64,000 nucleotides of DNA, taken from positions 124,001-188,000 of the forward strand of contig JAQYUZ010000006.1 in the NCBI GenBank assembly GCA_033819885.1. Reading direction: 5' to 3'. The DNA comes from Microbotryomycetes sp. JL201 (taxonomy: Eukaryota > Basidiomycota > Microbotryomycetes). The notes below the pieces were generated by a model. It made no database searches. It was not told where the DNA came from and saw nothing but the letters and a program-made list of their open reading frames with translations. Position numbers and translations under genes: made by a program. Shown piece after piece: positions 54,877 through 64,000 of the stretch (position 1 is the stretch's first letter; each line of letters opens with the position of its first letter).

Positions 54877-56255
54877 CTACGCATCCTCTGCCTTTGATCT
54901 CTTGCGTCCTCCGCCAGTCTCATCTGGAGCGGCGTTGGGCTCCGGAGCACGCTTGAGGCCTTTGAATTTGCGAGTTTGCAGTTGCGACAAATCTTGCGGG
55001 GCCATGTAGACGTGACCGATCTTGTCACCCATGGCATCAATCTGGGCAAAAAAGAAAGGTGGACGGTCAACAGCAATTTAGAGGCATGTCTGCGCGCCAA
55101 GGTGAACTCACGTCGACGTTCTTGTTCTTCTTCGTGCTCTCGGCGGACTTCTTGACTTGCTTCTTCATTGCCGCCTTCCACATCTCGGCGGACGGTTGCT
55201 GCGACCGCCTCAGCTTGAACGTAAAGTGCGGACCGTGTGGCACGAGCTCAATCAACGGTGTCCTGACGCCTGATCGCTTAAGCTGCACCATGTATGTCCT
55301 AAAGTGAACAACTGGAAGGTTCTTGTCCTCGTCATAGTCGCCGCTGCCTGATGCGCGTTGTGCGCCGTCGATGAGAGACGATACGGCCTCCGGTTTGCCG
55401 TTGACCGCCGACTCGATTGCTGATTTGTCGTCCTCTAGCGATGTCTCGGCTCCGATCGTGACAGAAATGATTCGTTCCAAGCCCTTCAGTGCGACACCGT
55501 CCATTTCGACTCCCCTGAAAAAGTCGAGCAGGATGCTCTTGAACTGGACGAATGTCGGGTGCGAATCCCAAAGCGTTTCATGAGGTTCGGTACTCGCAAA
55601 GTGGAACAGAGGGTTTGCTCCAGGGGATGACTTGATCCCCTACGGAACACGTGAAGAGGAACAGGTCAGCAGTGTGGCGGAATGCGGCCTGAGCGCGCCT
55701 TGAACCGACCTTGAAGCTCGACATGGGCATGACCTGCTCTATCCCGACTTCGAGCATTTCCATAACTTCTCCAGCAAAGCATCTGACCCAGACGAGGCCG
55801 TGCGGTCTCTTTTTGTTGTGTGTGCCGACGAGGAACAACGAGGCGTCGTTTTTGACAGACCAGAACGAGAGCGAAGACGAGTCCTCGAAAGGTCTGATGA
55901 CATTTGTCTTTGAGAACGAGATTGAGTGAGGCTTCTTGAGCTGGTTCTGAGCATCGACGGCATGAGATATCGATCATTCGGCGCACCGCAGCGGCAAAAA
56001 ATCCAGAAACGAAACTGCGAGTCAGCGACGGTCTAGCTGCGACCAGGCAGGTACTCGAACGAGTTGACATGTACTGACAAGTTCTGACAAGGCGACCTTG
56101 ACGCGTTCCGAGATGCCGCTGCCCCTGACGACGATGGCCGTCTTTGCGTTTGATTCTACGAGCTGCGGCTCGCGTTGCGCCAGCGCGCGCTTACTCCTCG
56201 CCGTCTTTGGGGCGGCAGGTGCCACGATCGGCGTCGGTGCTGCCGGTGCAGACAT
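54877..56255 (-). CDS. RPF2: Ribosome biogenesis protein Rpf2 (Brix domain)
   Basis: Starts MSAPAAPTPIVAPAAPKTAR, then SKRALAQREPQLVESNAKTA and IVVRGSGISERVKVALSEL, the usual Rpf2 N-terminus. The Brix domain continues with FWSVKNDASLFLVGTHNKKR, PHGLVWVRCFAGEVMEMLEV, NPLFHFASTEPHETLWDSHP, FVQFKSILLDFFRGVEMDGV, LKGLERIISVTIG, VVHFRTYMVQLKRSG and LVPHGPHFTFKLRRSQQPS. After WKAAMKKQVKKSAEST an intron leads to MGDKIGHVYMAPQDLSQLQT, RKFKGLKRAPEP and the end KAEDA at 54877. Rpf2 works with Rrs1 to load the 5S RNP (5S rRNA, uL18, uL5) onto 60S precursors in the nucleolus. The gene is divergent from ISM1 (222 bp between starts). Confidence 0.95.
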
Positions 56256-56477
56256 GGCGGTGTCGGGGACAGGGAGGGAAAGATGTGACGCTCAGGCGCC
56301 AAAAAGTTGCGAGCGAGCACACGTGACCCGATTCGAGCGCTGAGCTCTTTACGGGCTAAGTTGAGGCTTTTCAACTCGTTGCCCGACTGCGATGGCCGCG
56401 AAATTCTGGCTTGATACCCTGCAAAGAGCGACATACTCCGAGCTCGGGCCCCTCGTGACTTTGTGTCTCTGTCCAGA

Positions 56478-59400
56478 ATGCGGCCGGCGCCGAGACCGTC
56501 CGCGTTGTCGGGCCGACCACTAGATGGCTGGACCAAAAATCTCCTCACGCAGCAATCTGCTCATGGCTGCCTCGCCTGTGCTTGGCTGCATAACCGATCA
56601 GGCGGGCAGCGGCGGCCGTTGTGTGCGACAGCTCAGGCCCTCGCAAGCAGTCCCAAACCTCGCAAGCAAAAGGACGCAAAGGCTCAATTCTACTCAGACA
56701 GTCTCAACCTGCCAAAGACGGCATTTCCGTTGCGTGCAGACGCCGGCAAACGCGAGCAACTGTTCTGGGCAAGAACGACGAGCGAGCTGTACGGTAGACA
56801 GGTACGAGGAGCTCGGCCAAAGCTACACGTGTGCTGGAAGCTGAACCTGCTGGCGGACCTGGCAGGCAGCGAATGTGGACAGGCCTCTATTCGTCTTGCA
56901 CGACGGACCGCCTTACGCCAATGGCAATCTGCATTGCGGTAGGCTCATCTATGGAGAATCGCTCTCCGAGTACTCACAAATAGTCCGCAGGCCATGCTTT
57001 GAACAAGATTACAAAGGACATCATCAACAGATCAAAGCTCATTCAAGGGCACCGTGTCCAGTAAGTACTTTTGAGCTCGAGCCCCTCGTCACCCGAGCAG
57101 CCGTTTGATCGAGTCTACACGCAGCTATGTGCCCGGCTACGACACTCACGGGCTACCACTAGAACTCAAGGCGCTGGCAGCCCTAAAGAAACCAGCGTCT
57201 CAGCTAGGACCTGAAACCATCCGAGCAGCGGCGAGGCAAGAAGCGCTCAGAGGAATTGAATCGCAGGGAAAGGAATTCCGTTCTTTCGCGTGCATGGGCG
57301 CTTTCGACGACAAAGACGCGTACAAGACTCTTGATTGGCAATACGAGAAGCGACAACTCGGCGTCGTCCGGGACATGGTCAGCAAAGGTTAGCGGCGATT
57401 CATCATTTTTACACTCTACGGTTCGCATTGACCCCAGCTTGGCAGGTCTGATCACATCGCATCACAGACCTACGCTTTACTCGCCTTCATCGAGGACAGC
57501 GCTGGCAGAAGCAGAGCTAGAATACAAAGAAGACCATATCTCAAGATCGGTCTACGTGGCTTTTCCTGTCGTCGACGCGGGCTCACTTGGAGAGGTCCTC
57601 CACACTCTTGGTATGACGACCAAGCAGCTAGCTCTGGCAGCATGGACAACCACGGCATGGACGTTGCCGAGCAACAAGGTCAGCGACGTGCCCCTCTCGG
57701 CGATGAGACGCACCACTGACCCTCGCTATGGCCCTCTTCATCAGGCGATTGCTATTGCGGACGGATTGGAGTATTCCATTGTAGAACGCGAGGCGAGTGA
57801 CACCATGCTTGTCGTGGCCACAGAGCGGATAGCCGCGCTCGAGCAAATCTTCGGTACCAAGATGAAGTGTCTGGCATCCTTTGAAGGTTGGCTTCTGCCT
57901 TCTTGATCCTACTGAATCATCGCGACTTACACTTTGGCAATCGTCTCAGGCTCTAGGTTGCTCTCTACGACGTACTGTTGCCCTTTGTCGCAGGAGCAAT
58001 CCGCCCCTAGACCCGTGATCTCTGCCGCTCACGTTACTGCAGCCTCTGGTACTGGACTCGTCCACACTGCTCCTGCTCATGGCGTAGAGGACTGGCAAGC
58101 TTGGCGGGATCATGAAGGGCGGTCCAGATCCGAGCAACTGACCGAGGACGTTGCCTGTGCCGTGGACGCCGACGGGAAGCTGTCCACTGTTTTGTACGAC
58201 ATGATGGACAAAACCACCGCCGAAAAACTTATTGGCAAGGACATCTTGTCGGATGGCACAAGCGCAGTCATTGGCGTCTTGCAGGATCGAGGAACGCTTC
58301 TGCAAGAGGTTGAGGTGCAGCACAAATTTCCGTATGACTGGCGGACCAAGAAGCCAGTCATTTTTCGGTCAGTCACACGCTTTCAGCGAGCGTCGGTTGT
58401 TCGATGCTGATTGTACGTCATCTTTTTAGTGCATCGAGCCAGTGGTTTGCAAACTTGGAGACGGTCAAAGAGGCTGGAATTGGAGCGATCAACAAAGTCC
58501 AATTCGTTCCCGATAGAGGTCGGAAAACACTTGAAATGTTTGTTCGAGGTCGCTCGGAATGGTGCATCTCGCGACAAAGGGCATGGGGCGTTCCGATCCC
58601 AGTCGTTTACTCGTATCCGGCAGATTCGAGCGATCCGACGTCTGCCTCGACACCGTATCTCACACCGTCAAATGTTGACCACATCATTTCGGTTCTTGAC
58701 GCGAAAGGCCAAGGGACAGACTACTGGTGGACAGGTGCAGCTGAAGAATTCGTCGAACCAGCAGAGCTCGAGCGATCGAAAGCGCTTGGACAAAAGTGGC
58801 GCAAAGGCTTGGATACGATGGACGTTTGGTTCGACTCTGGCTGCTCGTGGACCATGCTTCGAGACCTGCGGCTGCGGGCCGAGGACAAGCCTCTGGCGGA
58901 CGTCTACCTCGAAGGGTCGGACCAACATCGAGGCTGGTTTCAATCGAGTTTGTTGACGTACATTTCGTCCTCCGATACGGGAAACAAGAAGGCAGCAAGA
59001 GCACCCTATGGAACGGTTATCACGCACGGCATGGTTCTGGACGAGCAAGGACGTAAGATGAGCAAGAGCCTGGGCAACATTCTCAGTCCGGCAACCGTTA
59101 TCAAGGGCGGTAAAGTGAGTTTCTCATAGTCCTGAGCTGGTCCGTCTTGCTGAAAGATGCGTGTGCAGAATCTCAAGCAGACTCCAGCGTACGGCACTGA
59201 TTTGCTGCGAGTGTGGGTCGCTTCGGTCGACTGGACACGAGACGTTTTGATCGGTCCTGGCATCCTCTCACAAACTTTTGAAACGCTGCGCAAAATGCGG
59301 AACACTGCTCGGTTCATCCTTGGAAATACGGCCAGCTCGGAGAAGCTCAGTATGCCCTTGGAACAACTAAGCCTGGTGAGCCTGCTCCAGCCTTTGTTTG

Positions 59401-60516
59401 CATGGCGTCGTCCAGTGCTGATTATGCGTGAGCTCGTAGCTGGACAGGTACGTGTTGCACGAGCTACATGAACTGGATCAGTCGGCCAGAGCAGACTATA
59501 ATTCGTTCGCGTTCAGCAAAGGTCTGTCTTAGAAAGGCACCGTCTTAATCTGATCGGATCCTGACCGCCCGGATTCTAGTCTGGCAAGCTTTAGCGGCTT
59601 ACACGAACACGACGCTGGCAGTGTATTTCGACGTTGTAAAGGACGCCTTGTACGCTGACGCCCAAGAGTCGCCAAGGCGGCAAGCGATCGTCTTTACGCT
59701 TCGACATGTACGTGATAGCAGTGTTCTATCGCGCTTTACGCAGCTGAAGAACGTGCGGGGCAGGTTCTTCAAACGTACACGCAGATCCTGGCTCCCTTGG
59801 CACCGCTGCTGGCTGAGGAGATTCATCATTATTCAAGTGGCGCTACAAAAGATCCTGAACCCGGTACCGTCGGAGCATCGTCGGTCTTTGACAAAATGTG
59901 GACAGAGCCGGTGAGCCTGTCGATAGTCGAAAGGTTCATAGAAAATTGGTCTGACTCGACAAACTAAAGCCATCAGGGTGGCGATCAGACATTGTTAAAC
60001 GAGACGTGACACAGTTGCTGGCTGCTCGAGATCAAGTGCTCGTCTTGCTCGAGCGAGCTCGCGCCGAAAAGTGAGCGTCGATTCGCATTCATGTCACACA
60101 AATGTTGATATCTGCTCTCTTATCTCCGGATTAGGCTCATTGGCAGTTCTACCGAAGCGGACGTCATCATTCGAAATCCTTCATCAGTCTTGACGAATCA
60201 CTGTGAGCAAAAACCTCTCTCACTTTGTTTTCCTTTTCTTGTTCCTTTCCAGAGGCATGCCGACTTGCAAGATTATTGACGCGCTTTGCGGGCCTTTGCA
60301 GACGACCTCTTGGCATCACTGTTTGTCGTATCGGACGTCTCTTTCGGCAATGATGTCGCTGCTTCGACAGCGTGGTGTTTCTCATCTGAAGATGGCAACG
60401 TTCAAGTCATTCCTTCGCGAGGTCTGAAATGTCCTCGATGTTGGATGCACACGAGACAAAGCGAACAGGAAGAGACATGTCACAGGTGTACAACCGTGAT
60501 ACAAGCTGCCACATGA
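56478..60516 (+). CDS. ISM1: Mitochondrial isoleucyl-tRNA synthetase
   Basis: A class I aminoacyl-tRNA synthetase spread over many short exons. The N-terminus is basic and Arg/Ser-rich, fitting a mitochondrial presequence. Catalytic motifs: [20 protein letters not shown] joined to [20 protein letters not shown] (the HIGH box is HCGH), [17 protein letters not shown], the editing-domain region [12 protein letters not shown], the [10 protein letters not shown]-like segment [42 protein letters not shown] and [16 protein letters not shown] (KMSKS at about 59055-59069). The C-terminal end has [20 protein letters not shown], a four-cysteine zinc finger found in bacterial-type IleRS. The start at 56478 follows an acceptor-like CCAG, so a 5' UTR intron is possible. 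Several 3' exon junctions (59400-60200) were followed only roughly. Confidence 0.93.
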
Positions 60517-60766
60517 GACGTTTTCAGAGATTTCGTTGAAAAGTAGAGGAACGTGAAAATTGCAACAAAGGGAAAATAATATGAGGTGAAGAACCTCGTT
60601 CGATGAACGGCACATGTGGTATTGTGAGAACGGAAGGCGAAAATGGTGGCGGCATGTGAATGGGAAAGCGAGAGTGATACAAGCGGTCCTTTGGACACCG
60701 AGGGGGGAACTGAAGGACATAGTGATACAATGTGGCCAATCGTATAACGATTGGGAAATTTTGGCT

Positions 60767-63125
60767 CTACGAAAAAGATGCCTGTCGAGGTGGCGTGACC
60801 GTGTTTTGACGTGACGGTGTCATAGCAGCCACAGCCGAGGAAGCAGTGGTTGGTGTCAGGGTCGACTGACGGCTGGGGGCGACACGTCCTTTGTCGACAG
60901 CAACGACAGACGACTGGTGCTTGGCAGAATGGAATCGTTCGGCACCTGCGCTTTGCGCCGTCTTTCTTGCCTGCTCTGCGAGCGCCTCTTCTTGAGCAAT
61001 CTCGTCCTCGTCCAAGTCTGAATCGTCATTGTCGTCTTTGGCATCGTCGTCTTCATCATCATCGCTTTCACTGCTGCTGTCTTCATCAGAGTCAGACTCC
61101 ACGTCAGAGTATGTCGCCGGTCCGTGCGGTCTTGATCGTGGGGCGAGAGCCAGTTTGCCGAGCTTGTCGGACAGGTCTTGAGCGCGCACACTGTCGTCAG
61201 GGGCAGCGCGGATCGAGCGGGGCGGAGAGCTGGACAGAGGAGATTCGCTCTGAACAAGAGGGGAGTGAGGAATGGCGAAATCGAATGGCTTGCTGTGCAC
61301 CGCTGGCGAAGCGTCCGGAGTCGCCTTGTGGATTCTCAGGTCTGGTCTCGTCATACTGAGACCACCTGCCTGGGTCTGTACCGATAAACTCGTCTGCTTC
61401 GGCGTGTTGGACGCCAATGGCGTTGATGTTCTCGTACTGCGCTCTGTGCCGCCGTCGGCCCGCGGAACGGCTGTTCGCGTTGAATGGGCGTCCTCGTCGA
61501 GAGCGAACGGTACATCAGTGTCGCCTCGCTCCACCTCCTCGTCGGCTTCATCATCCTCTGCGGCGTTGCGCGACTCCTCCTCTTCACGTTGCCGTCGAGC
61601 TTCTTCCTCTGCTTTTTGTTTTTCCTCGGCTTCACGTTGAGCTCTCCTTCTCCTGATCCATGCCATGCCGCTTCCATCGTCCTCTTCTCCATCCTGGAAC
61701 GCAGATGTGCTTCGTACGCTGCCAACTCCTTGGTTTGATCCCCATTCGTTGAATTCTACATCTGGCGCAGCAGGTGCCGACCGACTCATTTTCGAGCGCC
61801 TGATGGCCGAAGCTCGTGGTCGCTTGGCGCCAGGTGTGGCCGCGGTCGTTTTACGTGATGTGCGCGGACTTGTCGCGACGTCTTCTGCCGACTCCCACGT
61901 TCGAGTTTTACGCATGGGGATACCGGTAGGCTGCCTCGAACCATCAATGTTCGACGTTGTGCGCGAAAGCTCCGACTCGTTGCTGCTCTGGCGTGACAGT
62001 GACTCTGTGCCGGAAGATCTCGTTGACGAGCTGCTGCGCTTCTTCTTTTTGTTGTTACCGAACCCCAGCGGTCTGAGGAGCTTTGCCGTGTAGCTCGAGG
62101 ACAGCCTCGAACGGCCGTCATCGTTCTCGTCATCGTCTTGGTCGTCGGCCGAGCGCCGACCTCCGAACGACGTGTCGCTCTTCCAACTGCCAAACATTGC
62201 GCCGTACGACCGTGGTGCTCCGTCATCGACGTCTTGAGTGCTTGAAGGTGCGCCATGTGTACTCTGTGCCGCATTGTCTGCCGACGACGTGCGCGACAGT
62301 CTCTCGCCGTCGAGGTCGTCTTCTCTGTTTGTGATTTCTGGCAAAGGCGCGAACCTGATTTTTCTGTTTTCGTACGACTCTAGCCTGACGAGACCGGTTT
62401 CGTTGCTGATTGATGTTGAAAGCGGTGCCATGTCGATGGGCGGCTGAGGGCTGGCCGCTCTGCGCCCGTGCGATTCGCGGGAGAGGGACCGTGCACGTGA
62501 TCCCGATGTGTTGACGTGTGCTGCCGAGCTGTGTGATGTCGGTGACGACGCCAAGGAGGGGGTGCGCGAGTCTGTAGGCAGTCCTGGAGACGGCAGGATC
62601 ACCGAGTTGACAGATTCGGTGTCTGATGCAGCGGCCGTGTTCTGGACGATCGACGGCGACCTGCGGACGAGACGGAGGTTGCCACGATGCGGGTAGGCGA
62701 CGTCAGTCAGCACGGCGTGCACACTACACTTGAGAAGAGTTGCGATGAATGCACACTGGACATATCGCTGCCTGGTGCGTGCTGTGCTCGGGTATGGGCT
62801 CAGGAGCGGGTGGTGGGGCCTGGGCCGCGTTCACGCGCAACCTCTGCGAACCCGCACACGGGCCCCCACTAGATGTGTGCCAAGCACGCGCGCACGTGCG
62901 CCACAGCGCATGCACCGCTCGAGCCACTCACTTGATCAAGATGGACTGCGGGTTGTACGCGGGCATGCCATACACCGTCTGTAGGCGTGACGCTTGCCGC
63001 GTGAGCGATTCGCCCTCACCAGGCGGAGACGATGCAGCGGCTGCACCGCTACCGGAATGTGCATCCTTGGTCGATGACGACGTCAACGATCCGACTCCCA
63101 TCGCACGCATCATGACTTGCGCCAT
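60767..63125 (-). CDS. Disordered acidic/serine-rich hypothetical protein
   Basis: A first exon (ATG at 63125, MAQVMMRAMGVGSLTSSSTK) ends YGMPAYNPQSILIK and is spliced over an intron of about 210 nt to CSVHAVLTDVAYPHRGNLRL, after which one long exon runs to 60767. The first ~90 residues (YNPQSILIK through VAYPHRGNLRLVRR) look conserved and structured. A short motif IRFAPLPEI and SYGAMFGSWKSDTSFGGRR follow. The rest is Ser/Arg-rich, with an Arg/Glu coiled coil in the middle (IRRRRAQREAEEKQKAEEEA) and an acidic Asp/Glu/Ser run near the end. No family is recognised. It may be a regulatory or scaffolding protein; no function is assigned. Confidence 0.75.
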
Positions 63126-63588
63126 GCGTGTAAAGGGCAACCGTCAAAAAAGGAGCGGTAACAGAGTGACTCGGTGCTCGTGCGCTTTCGAAGCGCTAGC
63201 GCTCACCACTCGCAGCTGCTGACGATCGCCCGCAAGGCGATGCTTTAATCACAGCCAGTCCGTGCTGCGATCGCGTCACCATTCATCTGACACTCTTTGT
63301 GCTGTAAATAAGTCGTCTGCAGCGTTTCTTGACTCGAGAGCCATTTTTGGTCATGCCAAGACTTTCCGGGCGACAACCACAAAGTCGTCGAGTGCAGGCC
63401 CCTGCCACCGTCAGCTGGCCCACATCGGAACCATGACTCAGTCGTCACTTTGCATGACTCGCGCTGCTCCATCTATAGCAATGCTGCACAGCCTATCGCA
63501 GCAGTGCCGCCCCGCGCCACAGCGCGCTTAATTACGCGCCAATAAGCAAACGATTCCGAACAATGAGCATGGTGCATTCTATCAATCG
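63126..63588. other. Intergenic region between the disordered protein gene and RRP45
   Basis: 463 bp between the start codon of the disordered-protein gene and the stop of RRP45, both on the minus strand. An open frame at 63245-63472 (-) has no ATG-supported, motif-bearing protein. Presumed promoter and 3' UTR. Confidence 0.4.
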
Positions 63589-64000
63589 TCACCTCACTTC
63601 AATCACTCTACGTTTAGCTTCCCGCTCAAGACTTTGCTTGATCAGATTGTCAACTTCCTTGACCCTCGTCGCCGCAATCTGAACCACATTCATGATCGCG
63701 TCCGCGTCCAGAGGCGTGCCTCCCACTTTACTAAGTACACAAATCTCGCCTTGCGCATTGAGCGTCAATGTCAGCGTTCCGGCGGCCAGTTGTGATTCGA
63801 GGTGGGTAGGGTCGAGAACAGCGATAGAGCTGGACCCCGAGGGCGTCAGCTTTTTTTAAAGGCCAACAGAAAGATTCCGGCAGCGCAAACAAACACAACA
63901 CTCACTCCTCTCCGAAAAATGCAAAAGACATGCACAGAGGCGAATGGTGAATTGCGAGCGTGACGGGGACTCGCTCGGCAGCAGAGTGCTAAGGCAGTAC
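63589..64000 (-). CDS. RRP45: Exosome complex subunit RRP45 (RNase PH-like), C-terminal part
   Basis: Two exons are visible, 64000-63906 (continuing past the edge) and 63830-63589. They give PVTLAIHHSPLCMSFAFFGE, spliced to DSIAVLDPTHLESQLAAGTL, TLTLNAQGEICVLSKVGGTP, LDADAIMNVVQIAATRVKEV and a charged end RRVIEVR. The SIHH-P-C-SFAFF strand followed by the VDP loop and a LTLNxxxEIC strand is the second half of the RNase PH fold as in Rrp45/EXOSC9. Rrp45 is a catalytically inactive ring subunit of the RNA exosome that processes rRNA and degrades nuclear RNA. The acceptor at 63831 rather than an earlier AG at 63850 was chosen because it keeps the frame open. Confidence 0.85.

Noticed and set aside
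1-64000. Mobile elements, virus-like elements or a secondary-metabolite cluster
   Set aside because: No reverse transcriptase, transposase, integrase, capsid-type protein, terminal repeats, polyketide or non-ribosomal peptide synthase motifs were found in any frame examined; the genes are dispersed housekeeping functions.

Overview
The window is nuclear DNA from a fungus, most likely a basidiomycete. Genes are dense, lie on both strands and carry many short introns (mostly about 45-90 nt, with GTRNGT-type donors and CTNAC-like branch sites). UDP-xylose synthase fits a basidiomycete better than most ascomycete yeasts. This placement is an inference. I traced 29 genes; two run off the window edges. 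I saw no transposon, virus-like element, rRNA, tRNA or CRISPR array.

Layout. 1-9.6 kb: a C2-domain coiled-coil protein (-, cut at the left edge), an acidic protein of unknown function (-), RNA polymerase I subunit RPA34 (+) and the translesion polymerase REV1 (+). 9.6-15.4 kb: beta-mannosidase (-) and UDP-glucuronate decarboxylase UXS1 (-). 15.5-25.4 kb: eIF3j, ribosomal protein eS27, class II fructose-bisphosphate aldolase and a 1178-residue disordered protein full of RRxS motifs (all +). 25.6-35.6 kb: a GFA/CENP-V zinc protein (-), a SAM methyltransferase (+), the SAGA/ADA subunit Ada3 (-), an SLC41-type Mg2+ transporter (+) and a monocarboxylate-type MFS transporter (-). 35.8-43.7 kb: a homeodomain factor (-), MOG1 (+), the AP-2 mu subunit (-), phosphoserine aminotransferase (+) and a UBA-YwbE fusion (+). 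44-64 kb: a hypothetical gene (-), TAF6 (+), a secreted double-psi beta-barrel protein with a threonine-rich tail (+), two tandem CMR1/WDR76-family WD40 genes (-), RPF2 (-), mitochondrial isoleucyl-tRNA synthetase (+), a disordered acidic protein (-) and exosome subunit RRP45 (-, cut at the right edge).

The genes are ordinary housekeeping functions and do not form a pathway cluster. Several serve ribosome production and translation (RPA34, RPF2, RRP45, eS27, eIF3j, ISM1) and several serve transcription (Ada3, TAF6, homeodomain factor), but they are scattered among unrelated genes. The most unusual signals are in gene architecture. The aldolase 5' region appears to use exons of 24, 2, 58, 12 and 6 nt. 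At least seven introns across seven genes need a GC donor to keep a conserved reading frame. Other points of interest are a pair of diverged CMR1-like genes about 90 bp apart, an intronic minisatellite made of splice-donor-like units, and the RRxS-rich protein. Exon boundaries were worked out by hand from frame, splice consensus and family motifs. Boundaries called unresolved are estimates.
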